Below are positions 22,801 to 30,985 of a stretch of DNA of 64,000 nucleotides, in pieces. Position 1 is the first letter of the stretch, and every line of letters begins with the position of its first letter. Made by a program: the position numbers and the translations under genes. Under the pieces are notes generated by a model. That model made no database searches. It worked only from the letters and a program-made list of their open reading frames with translations, and was not told where the DNA came from. The stretch lies in contig OU862930.1 in NCBI GenBank assembly GCA_917880885.1, forward strand, positions 32,618,040 through 32,682,039, written 5' to 3'. The stretch is from Limnephilus marmoratus (taxonomy: Eukaryota; Arthropoda; Insecta; Trichoptera; Limnephilidae).

Positions 22801-23707
22801 TCCAAAGACCTCAACAGAGTGCTACTGGAAAAAATCGAAGATGGCTGGGATAGGAACAAGCCTTAAATTCATCAAGGCAGAAGATATGGGAACAGTACCA
22901 CATGTAAATTATCCCAACGATGATGGTACTTTCTTTAATGAGTTGATTGAGAAGAGTATCTCATGTAAATCTGAAATACTTAAATTCTATGTTGACTCAA
23001 CACCCATCGAAAACCTTTCAATTCACAATATGATTTGCAATTTTTTCAATAATGATGTAGGATCTCTCCCGGAGGAATTTATTGACTTTTGTCAATCCTC
23101 AATGACGGCAAAAGCCTGTCAGGGGGCATTTGATGAGACGGTGGATCAGGCGGACTGTCCGTTATGGCACAACCTTAGATATGCTCGAGTGACCGCCTCA
23201 AATTTGTACGAGGCGGCTCACTGTAAAACGACAGACGGGTCACTTGTAGAGAAAATATTAGGTGCTAAATTATATGGGACCAAAGCCATGGAACGGGGTA
23301 AAACTCTAGAACCAAAAGTATTGAAAGTAGTCGAGGCTGCAAGCAAAATTAAATTTAAAAAGTGTGGGTTAATTCTATCAAACGAATTCCCAATTTTTGG
23401 CGCTTCACCAGATGCCTTGGGAGGAGACTTCATCGTAGAAGTCAAATGTCCTATGAAAGACTCGACGATGATAAATTATTTAACGGCTACTGGAGAACCC
23501 ACTCCAAAAGTTATGGCGCAAATACAATTGCAAATGTATTTTGCCCAGAAGACAGCTGCACTGTATTGTGTGGCCAATCCAGACTTAGAGACATCAAAAA
23601 AAGTTACTCAATGTCATGTCAGGTTTGATGAAGACCTATGTAAGGAGCTTATGATTAAATCTACACAATTTTGGTGTAATGCTGTCTTTTCTAGGCTAAA
23701 ATATTAA
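19876..23707 (+). CDS. SWIM zinc-finger/YqaJ-type exonuclease gene of the ISL2EU-like transposon
   Basis: Three exons are visible. Exon 1 ends at 19994 (its start is uncertain, open from about 19876) and reads NLPRIDVLMMG..SAEFKGWKAAR. Exon 2 is 21842-22038 (SARENYGDSAVGYVQVKR). Exon 3 is 22743-23707. Splice sites AAG|GTAAGA, TTACAG|ATC, CAAG|GTAACC and TTCCAG|GTG keep phase. The exon 2/3 junction builds a SWIM finger (CKCEDC..GGCKHA), then RRSEEPP. The YqaJ/lambda-exonuclease fold follows with RYARVTASN, ERGKTLEPK, FGASPDALGG, the catalytic EVKCP, and AQIQLQMYF. Stop is at 23705. All expected nuclease residues are present in an open 300-plus codon exon. Intron 1 hosts two MITEs. The first exon(s) and promoter are displaced by the LINE and hAT insertions, so expression is doubtful. 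Confidence 0.85.
20009..20592. mobile_element. Fold-back MITE with ~200-bp inverted arms
   Basis: Long arms start at AATGCAGATCCGGGCACAG on the left and end with its inverse on the right. The ends are GGG..CCC, flanked by the 8-bp duplication AAAAATAT (20001-20008 and 20593-20600). The insertion is only six bases past the exon-1 donor of the YqaJ gene and leaves GTAAGA intact. The centre (CAAACCTAGCGTAGCCGCTA) resembles the centre of the fold-back element at 42973-43533. Confidence 0.85.
20714..21541. mobile_element. hAT-like MITE with TAGGGTTGCCA ends
   Basis: It starts TAGGGTTGCCATCT and ends AGATGGCAACCCTA, flanked by the 8-bp duplication GTCACATA (20706-20713 and 21542-21549). Subterminal GCCGGAC repeats occur at both ends. 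There is no coding capacity. It lies in intron 1 of the YqaJ gene. Confidence 0.85.
22315..22436. repeat. 61-bp perfect tandem duplication in YqaJ intron 2
   Basis: Units 22315-22375 and 22376-22436 are identical by eye, beginning ATTGGTGAAAACAGCATG. Confidence 0.9.
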
Positions 23708-23876
23708 ATACATGTGTGTAAAACATGAATAATTAATCTTTTAATTATCTTATTGACCTCTCTTTTCAAATTTTCATAATACATATACAAATAAATAAAT
23801 ATCTAACGCAATGCATTCAAATAATAAAAATATAAAAATAAAACAATATGTGTTTTCTTATTTTATTTTAATTACA

Positions 23877-24213
23877 ATTAAAACATATGTATGTTACAAT
23901 TATTATGTTTACATGTAACAGTGGTGACAAAAAATATTTCCGAAGGTTTTTAATAAATTTTTTTATACATATACATATGGAAAAAGGATTAATTAAAACA
24001 TATGTATGTTACAATTATTATGTTTACATGTAACAGTGGTGACAAAAAGTATTTCCGAAGGTTTTTAATAAATTTTTTTATACATATGGAAAAAGGATCA
24101 ATTAAAACATATGTATGTTACAATTATTATGTTTACATGTAACAGTGGTGACAAAAAGTATTTCCGAAGGTTTTTAATAAATTTTTTTATACATATACAT
24201 ATGGAAAAAGGAT
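23877..24213. repeat. Three ~110-bp tandem repeats between the convergent genes
   Basis: Units at 23877, 23991 and 24100 start AATTAAAACATATGTATG and contain ACATGTAACAGTGGTGAC. They sit in the short 3'-to-3' spacer between the YqaJ and transposase stop codons, where polyadenylation signals for both genes would be expected. Confidence 0.85.
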
Positions 24214-24437
24214 AGATTTATGTATACAACAACATTATTATATTACATTACATGTAATATTTTGACCCACAAAACTAGGCGATGCCTGTTTTCTGATGGT
24301 TAGGAAGAATAAAGACTAATATTGATAATAATAATATATAACATAATCAACAAAATGACAGCTTGAGCACAATAAGATTTAGATATATATTTTTTTAGTA
24401 TGTTTATTCAGTTTTTTTTTTTAATTTTAAATGTGGG

Positions 24438-25676
24438 CTATACTTTAATAATGCTATCTTGTAGATTAATGAGACTACAAACTACTCTAACAATTTGATT
24501 CATGATAGGAACATGATTATGGTGTATGAATGCATGCATCTTGCACATCCCAAATTCACGTATCCTACTTATAACCCGTTCTACGTGAATTCGCAGGGCA
24601 GCAATCCTTTTTGCTTGGATAACTTCCTCTGGAGTGAAAATGACATTAGCATATACACTGGGAGGACGAACTAGCTCACATTGCCGAATGTGAAGCAAAT
24701 TGGTTATGTTTTTAAACCCCCCGTCTGCCATGATGCACGTACCCGGCTTCAAGATGTCAAGATATCCGCAATCTTCAACTATAACAGTGTCCGAAGCACG
24801 TCCACCATAACCTGAAGAAATAAAACTAATCACTCCGTTTGGGGTGCACGACACCAGATATTTAAGCGTATTGCAACTTTTATATTCCGACCAGGTTAAA
24901 GATTGGTGTATCGGGTTAATAGGCTTATTGATTTGGATTTCTAAGCAGTCAATAATGCTCTGCACACTGGAGTATCTCGCTCTGAAGCTTATGGGCAAGT
25001 GAAGTCTTATTTTATTAGAAGATGGCCATACAATAAGACTTTTCATAATATGGTCCATTAATAATACAGTTCTACTAAAAATTCTACTCATTGATGTAAC
25101 TGATATACCAAACTGTAGAGCGAGTATCGCAAATTTATCGTTGAGGCGAATTTTTTTTAAGGTAATTAAAATATCGGTTACCTCACAAGGAATTTTCTTG
25201 GTTAATGTGGAAATGACGTGGTACATTTCTTTGGGGATTCCTAGGCATAGCCTAGGACTCCTTTCAAGCGCCATCAGGTTGCATTGGCGCATCTGTAAAT
25301 TAAAATCGACTTCCTCCACGTTGTCACCTAAATAGTCGGGTGTGTTTGGGCGATATAGTGAATTCTCCGATACATCTGATGAATAATCTGATGATTCTGG
25401 TTCCACACTTATCGCAACAACTTTTTTAAGCGGTGTACATTGTCTGCTTATGTCATCAAACTTCAAAGGTGAACAAGCCATATCCATTTGTTTTGTCGAT
25501 GTTGATGTGGCCTTACTGCGCACATGACGCTTCACATTTGCTTGAACAGCCTTGTCGTCATTGGCAGGTGAATATGTTTGAGTTGCAACATGATGCGGTC
25601 CCAATTGGTTCACTGCCGAAGTAGAAGGCTGTGGCTCCGGTTCATTCACAATATCAGATCGAGCCTTAATAAACAT
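24438..25676 (-). CDS. DDE transposase main exon (THAP/DDE_Tnp_4 type) of the ISL2EU-like element
   Basis: A 412-codon frame. Its probable true start is the splice acceptor TTTATTAAG|GCT at 25664 rather than the Met at 25676. Residues 1-130 are Ser/Thr/Pro-rich linker. Residues 150-235 fit the helix-turn-helix of DDE_Tnp_4 proteins. The catalytic core follows: SIIDCLEI (Asp about 243), LTWSEYKSCNTLKYLVSCTP, GYGGRASD, MADGGF (Asp about 318; the usual form is MADRGF) and RIHVERVISRI (Glu about 366). The DDE triad is intact. The N-terminal THAP exons lie about 5 kb away at 30181-30692 because a LINE has landed in the preceding exon, so the gene as a whole is broken. Confidence 0.85.
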   Translation of the reverse strand: MFIKARSDIVNEPEPQPSTSAVNQLGPHHVATQTYSPANDDKAVQANVKRHVRSKATSTSTKQMDMACSPLKFDDISRQCTPLKKVVAISVEPESSDYSSDVSENSLYRPNTPDYLGDNVEEVDFNLQMRQCNLMALERSPRLCLGIPKEMYHVISTLTKKIPCEVTDILITLKKIRLNDKFAILALQFGISVTSMSRIFSRTVLLMDHIMKSLIVWPSSNKIRLHLPISFRARYSSVQSIIDCLEIQINKPINPIHQSLTWSEYKSCNTLKYLVSCTPNGVISFISSGYGGRASDTVIVEDCGYLDILKPGTCIMADGGFKNITNLLHIRQCELVRPPSVYANVIFTPEEVIQAKRIAALRIHVERVISRIREFGMCKMHAFIHHNHVPIMNQIVRVVCSLINLQDSIIKV

Positions 25677-25887
25677 TGTAAGTAGTAAAAATTATAAATC
25701 GTGCCTGAGAAATACTATTCCTTAATACAATAGTATAACAACCATATAACAATAATATAACCATATAACAACCATACAACCACCTACTCGCTGTTACTTC
25801 TTGATAAACGTGATTCGTGAAAAAGTGCAGTAAAAGAGAGTTAATCATATATGTGTGATACATCATTTTATGCAGAAATATTTGATT

Positions 25888-25897
25888 ATTCTCCTGC
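25888..25897. repeat. Left target-site duplication of the full-length LINE
   Basis: ATTCTCCTGC here corresponds to ATTCTCTGC directly after the poly(A) tail at 30181. They differ by one base in length. The duplicated target lies in the transposase coding exon. Confidence 0.65.
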
Positions 25898-26128
25898 GAA
25901 AATTAGTTTTTCATTATCTTAAATAAACTTCGCGAGTTTTAAGTTCTAAAGTGATTTTGACAGTTAAGTTAACCATAGACACTTGTTGAAATAGACGGTA
26001 GAGTCGAGCTGAGAATAACGGAAATTTTTTGCAAGCTGAGTTTACCGTAGTACGAAATTGTAAGCTGCCATAATTACAGCTATTGCTCCTATAATGCACA
26101 GTACATAAGTTAGTGTGAAGTAACAAAA

Positions 26129-27262
26129 ATGTCTACCAACCAGAATACCACCACTACGCGCGCCACCAGGGCAAATATGACGCAAGAGGCATCTGAAAAA
26201 AACCTATCTGACAACATTAAAACAATGTTAAGAAAGGAATTTGAAATAATTAAAACTTTCTTTGAAAATAAAGTAGACGAACAGTCTAAAATGTATGAAG
26301 GTAAAATAGAGGAAGTATTACAGAAAAATTTGACAATCTTAAAAGAAATGGAAATTTTGTCTAAAAAATACGACCAACTCAATATAAAATGCGAAAAAAT
26401 AATTATTGAGAATAAATGTCTCTCTGAAAATATAAAAAATAAAAACGATGACCTAAAAAATGATATTAAAAAAATAACTTTAAATGAATCTTATGCTGAA
26501 AAAGTTAAAAAACACGAGCCTATGGTAATGATTAAACCGAAAAATAAACAAGAAAATGTCAAAACTACAACTGAAATAAAAAATAATATTGATCCCATAA
26601 ACTGCGGTGTGACGGGTGTAAGAAACACAAAAGATGGTGGAATAATTGTTGAATGTAAAAATGCATCGAATATAGACAAGATGTGTGAAGAGGTAAAGGG
26701 AAAATTAGGAGACAAATACGATATTAAAAAAATTAAAGCGAAGAAACCAAGTATCAAAATTGTTGGAATAACTCAGAAACAAGACAGGGAGGAAATTGAA
26801 ACAAAAATAAAATCACAAAATGAAGACATTTTCGAAACAAGCTCAAATATTGAGGTTACTTACATAAAAGAGTTTAAAAATAAAAGAGACCAGATAAATT
26901 ACACAGTATATGCGGAAGTCGACGGCAACACGTACCAACGAATAATTAAGGCTGAAAAGATATATTTAGGATGGGACAGATGCCGTGTTTATGACAATGT
27001 AAATATTTTGAGATGTTTTAACTGTAACGGGTTTAACCACAAGGCGATACATTGTAAAAATGAGATATCATGTCCAAGATGTGCAAAATCCCATGATATT
27101 AAAAACTGTAATGAAGGATACGATGCCTGCATCAATTGCAAAAAAGCAAATGAAAGACTAAAATTAAATTTAAAAATTGATCACCCTGTATGGAGCAAAG
27201 ACTGTCCAGTATACTGTCGAAAAATTGAACAGGAGAACAGAATGGTAAATTTTTTAGATTAA
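26129..27262 (+). CDS. LINE ORF1, gag-like RNA-binding protein
   Basis: The 377-aa product is Lys-rich. The N-terminal half (about residues 20-130) is predicted to be helical or coiled-coil. A basic region with an RRM-like fold is possible at about 150-280. The C terminus has three zinc knuckles: CFNCNGFNHKAIHC (CCHC), then CPRCAKSHDIKNC, then CINC..HPVWSKDC. Jockey-clade ORF1 proteins have this arrangement and act as nucleic-acid chaperones in the retrotransposition particle. The start is the first Met after the 5' UTR. The frame ends 71 bases before the first ORF2 Met, but the ORF2 frame is open across the ORF1 stop. Confidence 0.9.
   Translation: MSTNQNTTTTRATRANMTQEASEKNLSDNIKTMLRKEFEIIKTFFENKVDEQSKMYEGKIEEVLQKNLTILKEMEILSKKYDQLNIKCEKIIIENKCLSENIKNKNDDLKNDIKKITLNESYAEKVKKHEPMVMIKPKNKQENVKTTTEIKNNIDPINCGVTGVRNTKDGGIIVECKNASNIDKMCEEVKGKLGDKYDIKKIKAKKPSIKIVGITQKQDREEIETKIKSQNEDIFETSSNIEVTYIKEFKNKRDQINYTVYAEVDGNTYQRIIKAEKIYLGWDRCRVYDNVNILRCFNCNGFNHKAIHCKNEISCPRCAKSHDIKNCNEGYDACINCKKANERLKLNLKIDHPVWSKDCPVYCRKIEQENRMVNFLD
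27247..27256 (+). promoter_or_regulatory. Candidate -1 frameshift slippery site at the ORF1/ORF2 junction
   Basis: The sequence AAATTTTTTA contains two overlapping slippery heptamers in the right phase for ORF1: A AAT TTT and T TTT TTA. ORF1 stops four bases later at 27260-27262, and ORF2 lies in the -1 frame, open from 27229. The ORF2 frame reads IYSLNISSLLAHIEE before its first Met. A -1 slip would fuse the two products. The alternative is stop-and-restart, as in several other LINEs. No downstream structure was assessed. Confidence 0.5.
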
Positions 27263-27333
27263 ACCGAAACTTCATAACAATATACTCCTTAAACATCTCT
27301 AGTTTACTAGCACATATCGAAGAAGTTGAAGAC

Positions 27334-30072
27334 ATGCTAAGAGAATACAAACCGCACATGGTAATGATGAGTGAAACTTGTGTTACCGAAGAAATCAAAC
27401 TACACGAAATAACATTTCAGGGCTATTCGACAATCAGATGCGACTCATTTAGCAGGCATACGGGGGGAGTTATAATATTAATTCAAAATAATATCTCTTA
27501 CAAAGTTACAACAAATATGGTTCTAGATAAAAATAATACCTGGATGCTTGCTATTGAAATTCAAAAGGATTTTAAGAGGGGAACCTACGTAGCTATTTAT
27601 CATTCCCCAAATCAAAATGATACAAAATTCTTAGATTTTTTTGATGAATGGTGTCGTAAACAAATAAATACAAGAGATTTAATAATAATCTGCGGAGATC
27701 TTAATATCGATATGATGAAACCCAATGCAAAAAGCACAAGACTACAAAGCATCATAAATTGCCTAGGCTGGAAGCAACTTGTCAACAATTATACAAGAAT
27801 AGGAAAAACCTCTAAAACCATGATTGATTTAGTAATTTCGAATGACTTTTATGCGGAAGTTAATGCTGTAGAAGAACTCAAAATATCTGATCACGAAACA
27901 ATTGTTACAAAAATTAAATATAGTAGTCCGAAGCCACAGGAAATACGAAAGATAACGTATAGGAATAAAAAGAACTATGATAAGGATAAGTTGTGTACGG
28001 CATTAAAAAACAAAAAGTGGGTTTGCGATAACCAAGGAAATTTGGAGGAAAAAGCTGATGAACTAGTAGGACATCTGAAAACAGTAGTAAACGAGCTAAT
28101 GCCTATAACTAATATTATATTAAAAGATACAAATAATTGGTATACGAAATCTTTACATCTTCTACAAAAACAAAGGGATACAGCTTATAAAGCCTGTAAA
28201 ATGCAATTTACGGAAGAAAGATGGGAAACCTATAAGAAACTTAGAAACATGTATAGCACAGAAATAAAACAAACCAAAAATTCGTATATTAGACAAAAAA
28301 TAATAACCTCTCAAAGTGATTCAAGGAAAATGTGGACTACACTCAAAGAAATTATAAGCGGTAAACAGAAGGGAGACACTAAGGAAGTTCTGTTCCCCGA
28401 TGGAGTTGAAGATGATAAACCTAAAATAGCCCAAAAATTTAATACAAATTTTATACTCAGTGTCGAAAACATAAATAAGAGCATTCCATTAGTCACAGAC
28501 ACATTTTCTCAATCAATGGAAAGAAGAGAGAATAATAATATTTTCAGGTTTAATAAAATAAACATGGAGTATTTAATGAAAATTCTTAATGCAATGAAAC
28601 TAAAATCGTCCACGGATGGAATTACGATAGGCATAATCAAAGATGCACTGCCAGCTATAGGAGACAGATTAGTTGCACTAATAAATGAATCTCTGTTAGA
28701 GGGAATTTTTCCACAGTCATGGAAAACTTCCATAATAACACCAGTACCCAAAATCATAAATGCTAAAAATTTCGAAGACTTCAGACCAATAAATGGATTA
28801 CCCAAATATGAACAATTACTAGAATCGATAGTTAAAGAACAGATAAACAATTTTATTGAAAAAAATAACTTTCTTGCAAAACAACAATCTGGATTTAGAA
28901 ATAAATATTCCTGTGAAACAGCAATTAATTATGTCATAAATGAATGGAAAACAAGTATGGATCAGAAGAAAATCATCATAGCAGTATTCTTAGACTTTAG
29001 ACGTGCTTTCGAAACGATAGACAGAGAAAGACTTATAATGAAATTGAAGGACATGGGAATTCATGGTAAAGAATTGCAGTGGTTTACTGATTACCTAAAA
29101 AACAGAAAACAAAGAACCAAATTTGGAGATGCTATCTCTGAAGAGCAAAAAGTTAACCTTGGAGTTCCGCAAGGATCGGTCTTGGGACCACTACTTTTTA
29201 TTATATATATTAATGATATAGTGAAGTGTCTAAAGTACTGTTCCATTAAACTGTTTGCTGATGACACACTTTTATATATCATAGCAAATAATATTGAAGA
29301 TGCATTGTCAAAAATACAAAGTGAACTTCATGAAATATCTAAATGGTTATGCATAAATAAACTCAAATTAAATGTAAATAAAAGTAAATTCATGGTATTA
29401 GGGAAAAAACAAAATGAACTTATCACCCTAAATATAGACAATCAAAATATTGAAGAGGTAGAAGAAATTAAATATTTGGGAATCATTATCGATAATAAGT
29501 CAAAACTTAACTCTAACTTCGAAATGCTAACTAAAAAAATTGCCAAAAAGATTAATTTCTTAAGTAGGATAAAGGGAAAATTAGACATTAAAACTAGAAA
29601 ATTGGTCTATAACACAACTGTAGCATCCCATCTGAATTATTGCTCAAGTGTAATCTTTCTGAGCAATAAAACACAAATTAAAAGAATGGAAATAATTCAG
29701 AACAGAGGCTTGAGATCTATATTGTGCTGTAGCAGATATACAAGGATAAAAACCATGCAACGCCAACTCAATATATTAAGTGTGTGGCAAAGATTAGTTT
29801 TCAATACCCTAGTTTTTATTTATAAGTTAAAAAATAAAATGTTACCTGATTATATGTTGAATAATGTAAGAATCAACAGTACAGTTCATTGTTATCCTAC
29901 GAGAAACTGCAACGATTTTAGGCTTCCGAAAACAAATTTATCGGGAACACAAAATAATATTTATTATAAAGGTTTTAAAATGTTCAATGAACTCCCTGTA
30001 AATGTTAAGGAGGCTAAAAGTCTTGCAGTTTTTCGTGGATTATGTCTTAATGTTGTAAAGTCCAAATTTTAG
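27334..30072 (+). CDS. LINE ORF2, endonuclease/reverse transcriptase
   Basis: 912 codons from the first Met. The true N terminus probably includes about 30 more codons (open from 27229), because the endonuclease's first motif (SLNISSLLAHI) lies there. Residues 1-215 form an APE-type endonuclease: MSETCV, GGVIILI, ICGDLNIDM and ISDHETIV. The reverse transcriptase spans about 440-700, with DFRPINGLP, FLDFRRAF, GVPQGSVLGPLLF and the catalytic FADDT at about 641. The C-terminal region (HLNYCSSVIFL, YPTRNCNDFRLP) matches the LINE relics elsewhere in the window. No stop or frameshift was seen, so the product should be active if expressed. Confidence 0.95.
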   Translation: MLREYKPHMVMMSETCVTEEIKLHEITFQGYSTIRCDSFSRHTGGVIILIQNNISYKVTTNMVLDKNNTWMLAIEIQKDFKRGTYVAIYHSPNQNDTKFLDFFDEWCRKQINTRDLIIICGDLNIDMMKPNAKSTRLQSIINCLGWKQLVNNYTRIGKTSKTMIDLVISNDFYAEVNAVEELKISDHETIVTKIKYSSPKPQEIRKITYRNKKNYDKDKLCTALKNKKWVCDNQGNLEEKADELVGHLKTVVNELMPITNIILKDTNNWYTKSLHLLQKQRDTAYKACKMQFTEERWETYKKLRNMYSTEIKQTKNSYIRQKIITSQSDSRKMWTTLKEIISGKQKGDTKEVLFPDGVEDDKPKIAQKFNTNFILSVENINKSIPLVTDTFSQSMERRENNNIFRFNKINMEYLMKILNAMKLKSSTDGITIGIIKDALPAIGDRLVALINESLLEGIFPQSWKTSIITPVPKIINAKNFEDFRPINGLPKYEQLLESIVKEQINNFIEKNNFLAKQQSGFRNKYSCETAINYVINEWKTSMDQKKIIIAVFLDFRRAFETIDRERLIMKLKDMGIHGKELQWFTDYLKNRKQRTKFGDAISEEQKVNLGVPQGSVLGPLLFIIYINDIVKCLKYCSIKLFADDTLLYIIANNIEDALSKIQSELHEISKWLCINKLKLNVNKSKFMVLGKKQNELITLNIDNQNIEEVEEIKYLGIIIDNKSKLNSNFEMLTKKIAKKINFLSRIKGKLDIKTRKLVYNTTVASHLNYCSSVIFLSNKTQIKRMEIIQNRGLRSILCCSRYTRIKTMQRQLNILSVWQRLVFNTLVFIYKLKNKMLPDYMLNNVRINSTVHCYPTRNCNDFRLPKTNLSGTQNNIYYKGFKMFNELPVNVKEAKSLAVFRGLCLNVVKSKF

Positions 30073-30180
30073 TCAGTAGGTAGTAAATAATATTGTAGTA
30101 GTCATAGAAAAGATAACATTAGATATAAGATGTCAAATTTTATATCTAAATAAAATATACAATAAAAAAAAAAAAAAAAA

Positions 30181-30692
30181 AATTCTCTGCCATTGAACTT
30201 GCAATGACTTCAAGGCGTCTTCTCTTTAATCCTGTCAGTCTTGGAGTAGGAAGGGTTTTTTTTTTGACAGTCAAATTTGTGTGGAATGATAGTCTTTTTT
30301 AAATACACTCTACCACCCATTAATTTGAACCTCGTGTAATTTTCGACGTCTTCGTCAAGCTAAAAATAATATAAAGAAATCAGTCACATTTTAAAATAAA
30401 TTGTCGTATAGTAATAGAATTTTATATTGAATTGAATAATAGTAATAAAACAGAAACTTACATTAAAATGATCTTCGCAACAATGAAGGTTGCTTTTGAG
30501 AGAAATGGTTTTGTTTTTAACCGGGTCTCTTTTCATGGAAACACACCATTTTTCCCTCATTTTAATGTCCTTCGGAAAGCACAAGAACAGTTTATTAGGG
30601 GTTGTGTGTGTCGTATTTGAACACATGGGAACCATACAATATTTGTATCTCAAATGGGCAGACATCGGAAGAATTATGACGAATAAAACCAA
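30181..30692 (-). pseudogene. THAP-domain exons of the ISL2EU-like transposase
   Basis: Exon 1 (30462-30692) encodes YKYCMVPMCSN..KLFLCFP and CCEDHF, the C2CH zinc-binding core of a THAP DNA-binding domain. It ends at AAT|GTAAGT. Exon 2 begins at TTTTTAG|CTT (30359) and gives DEDVENYTRFKLMGG, then IPHKFDC, completing the domain. A run of ten A (ten T at 30256-30265 on the plus strand) then shifts the frame. With one base fewer the exon would continue PTPRLTGLKRRRLEVIASSM up to the LINE insertion at 30181. THAP domains direct transposases to element ends. The gene is broken by the frameshift and by the LINE. Several in-frame Met codons make the start uncertain. Confidence 0.8.
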
Positions 30693-30983
30693 ACAAATAC
30701 GCAGTCAACAAACAACGGCTGTCAGTCTTCTCCCGCTTCTCCGTCAGAATAAATTGATAATGAACACTGTCAACTGTCAGCGCGCCCAGCGCCCGTCGTC
30801 ACTCATGACGTCACACGATAGCCCCGCCCCAAAATATCGTTTTGGCGGTAATTCAAAAATGGGAAACTTTGACTCGCTGTAGAAAATTTATTCGTTAACA
30901 TAAAAATAAAATAAAAATGCTTTAATTATCGTAATTTTTTGCTTAATTTTTTAAAGCAATAAAAAAAAACGTGAAAATACCCT
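30693..30983. promoter_or_regulatory. Right subterminal region of the ISL2EU-like element
   Basis: Upstream of the THAP exon, this segment holds a GC-rich patch with CATGACGTCACACG and then the AT-rich terminal repeat. It mirrors the left end (GTGACGTCAC near 15856). It is the likely transposase promoter and binding region; that function is inferred. Confidence 0.5.
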
Positions 30984-30985
30984 AT

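Larger units (their letters stand above)
25898..30180 (+). mobile_element. Full-length Jockey-like LINE
   Basis: About 4.28 kb with a 231-bp 5' UTR, ORF1, ORF2, a short 3' UTR and a poly(A) tail of roughly 20 A. Both ORFs are open, which marks it as the youngest LINE here. It interrupts the transposase exon of the ISL2EU-like element in the opposite orientation. The flanking duplication is short (9-10 bp) and imperfect. Confidence 0.9.
15675..30983. mobile_element. ISL2EU-like two-gene DNA transposon with five nested insertions
   Basis: Both ends carry AGGGTATTT(C/T)CAC (left from 15675, inverted at the right to 30983), each flanked by AT. Both subterminal regions contain a GTGACGTCA-type palindrome (near 15856 and 30806). 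Inside are two convergent genes: a SWIM-finger/YqaJ exonuclease (plus strand, to 23707) and a THAP/DDE transposase (minus strand, 30692 to 24438). This pairing is, to my knowledge, the described signature of ISL2EU/IS4EU elements. Removing the nested hAT, LINE, fold-back MITE, hAT MITE and full-length LINE leaves roughly 5.7 kb, a plausible size. The outer boundaries are confirmed independently because the flanking LINE reading resumes across them. Confidence 0.85.

Noticed and set aside
22315..24213. CRISPR-like array from the direct repeats
   Set aside because: Units are contiguous tandem repeats without spacers in a eukaryotic context.
26110..30072. Minus-strand frames opposite the LINE ORFs
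   Set aside because: They are shadows of the coding strand in an A-rich LINE.
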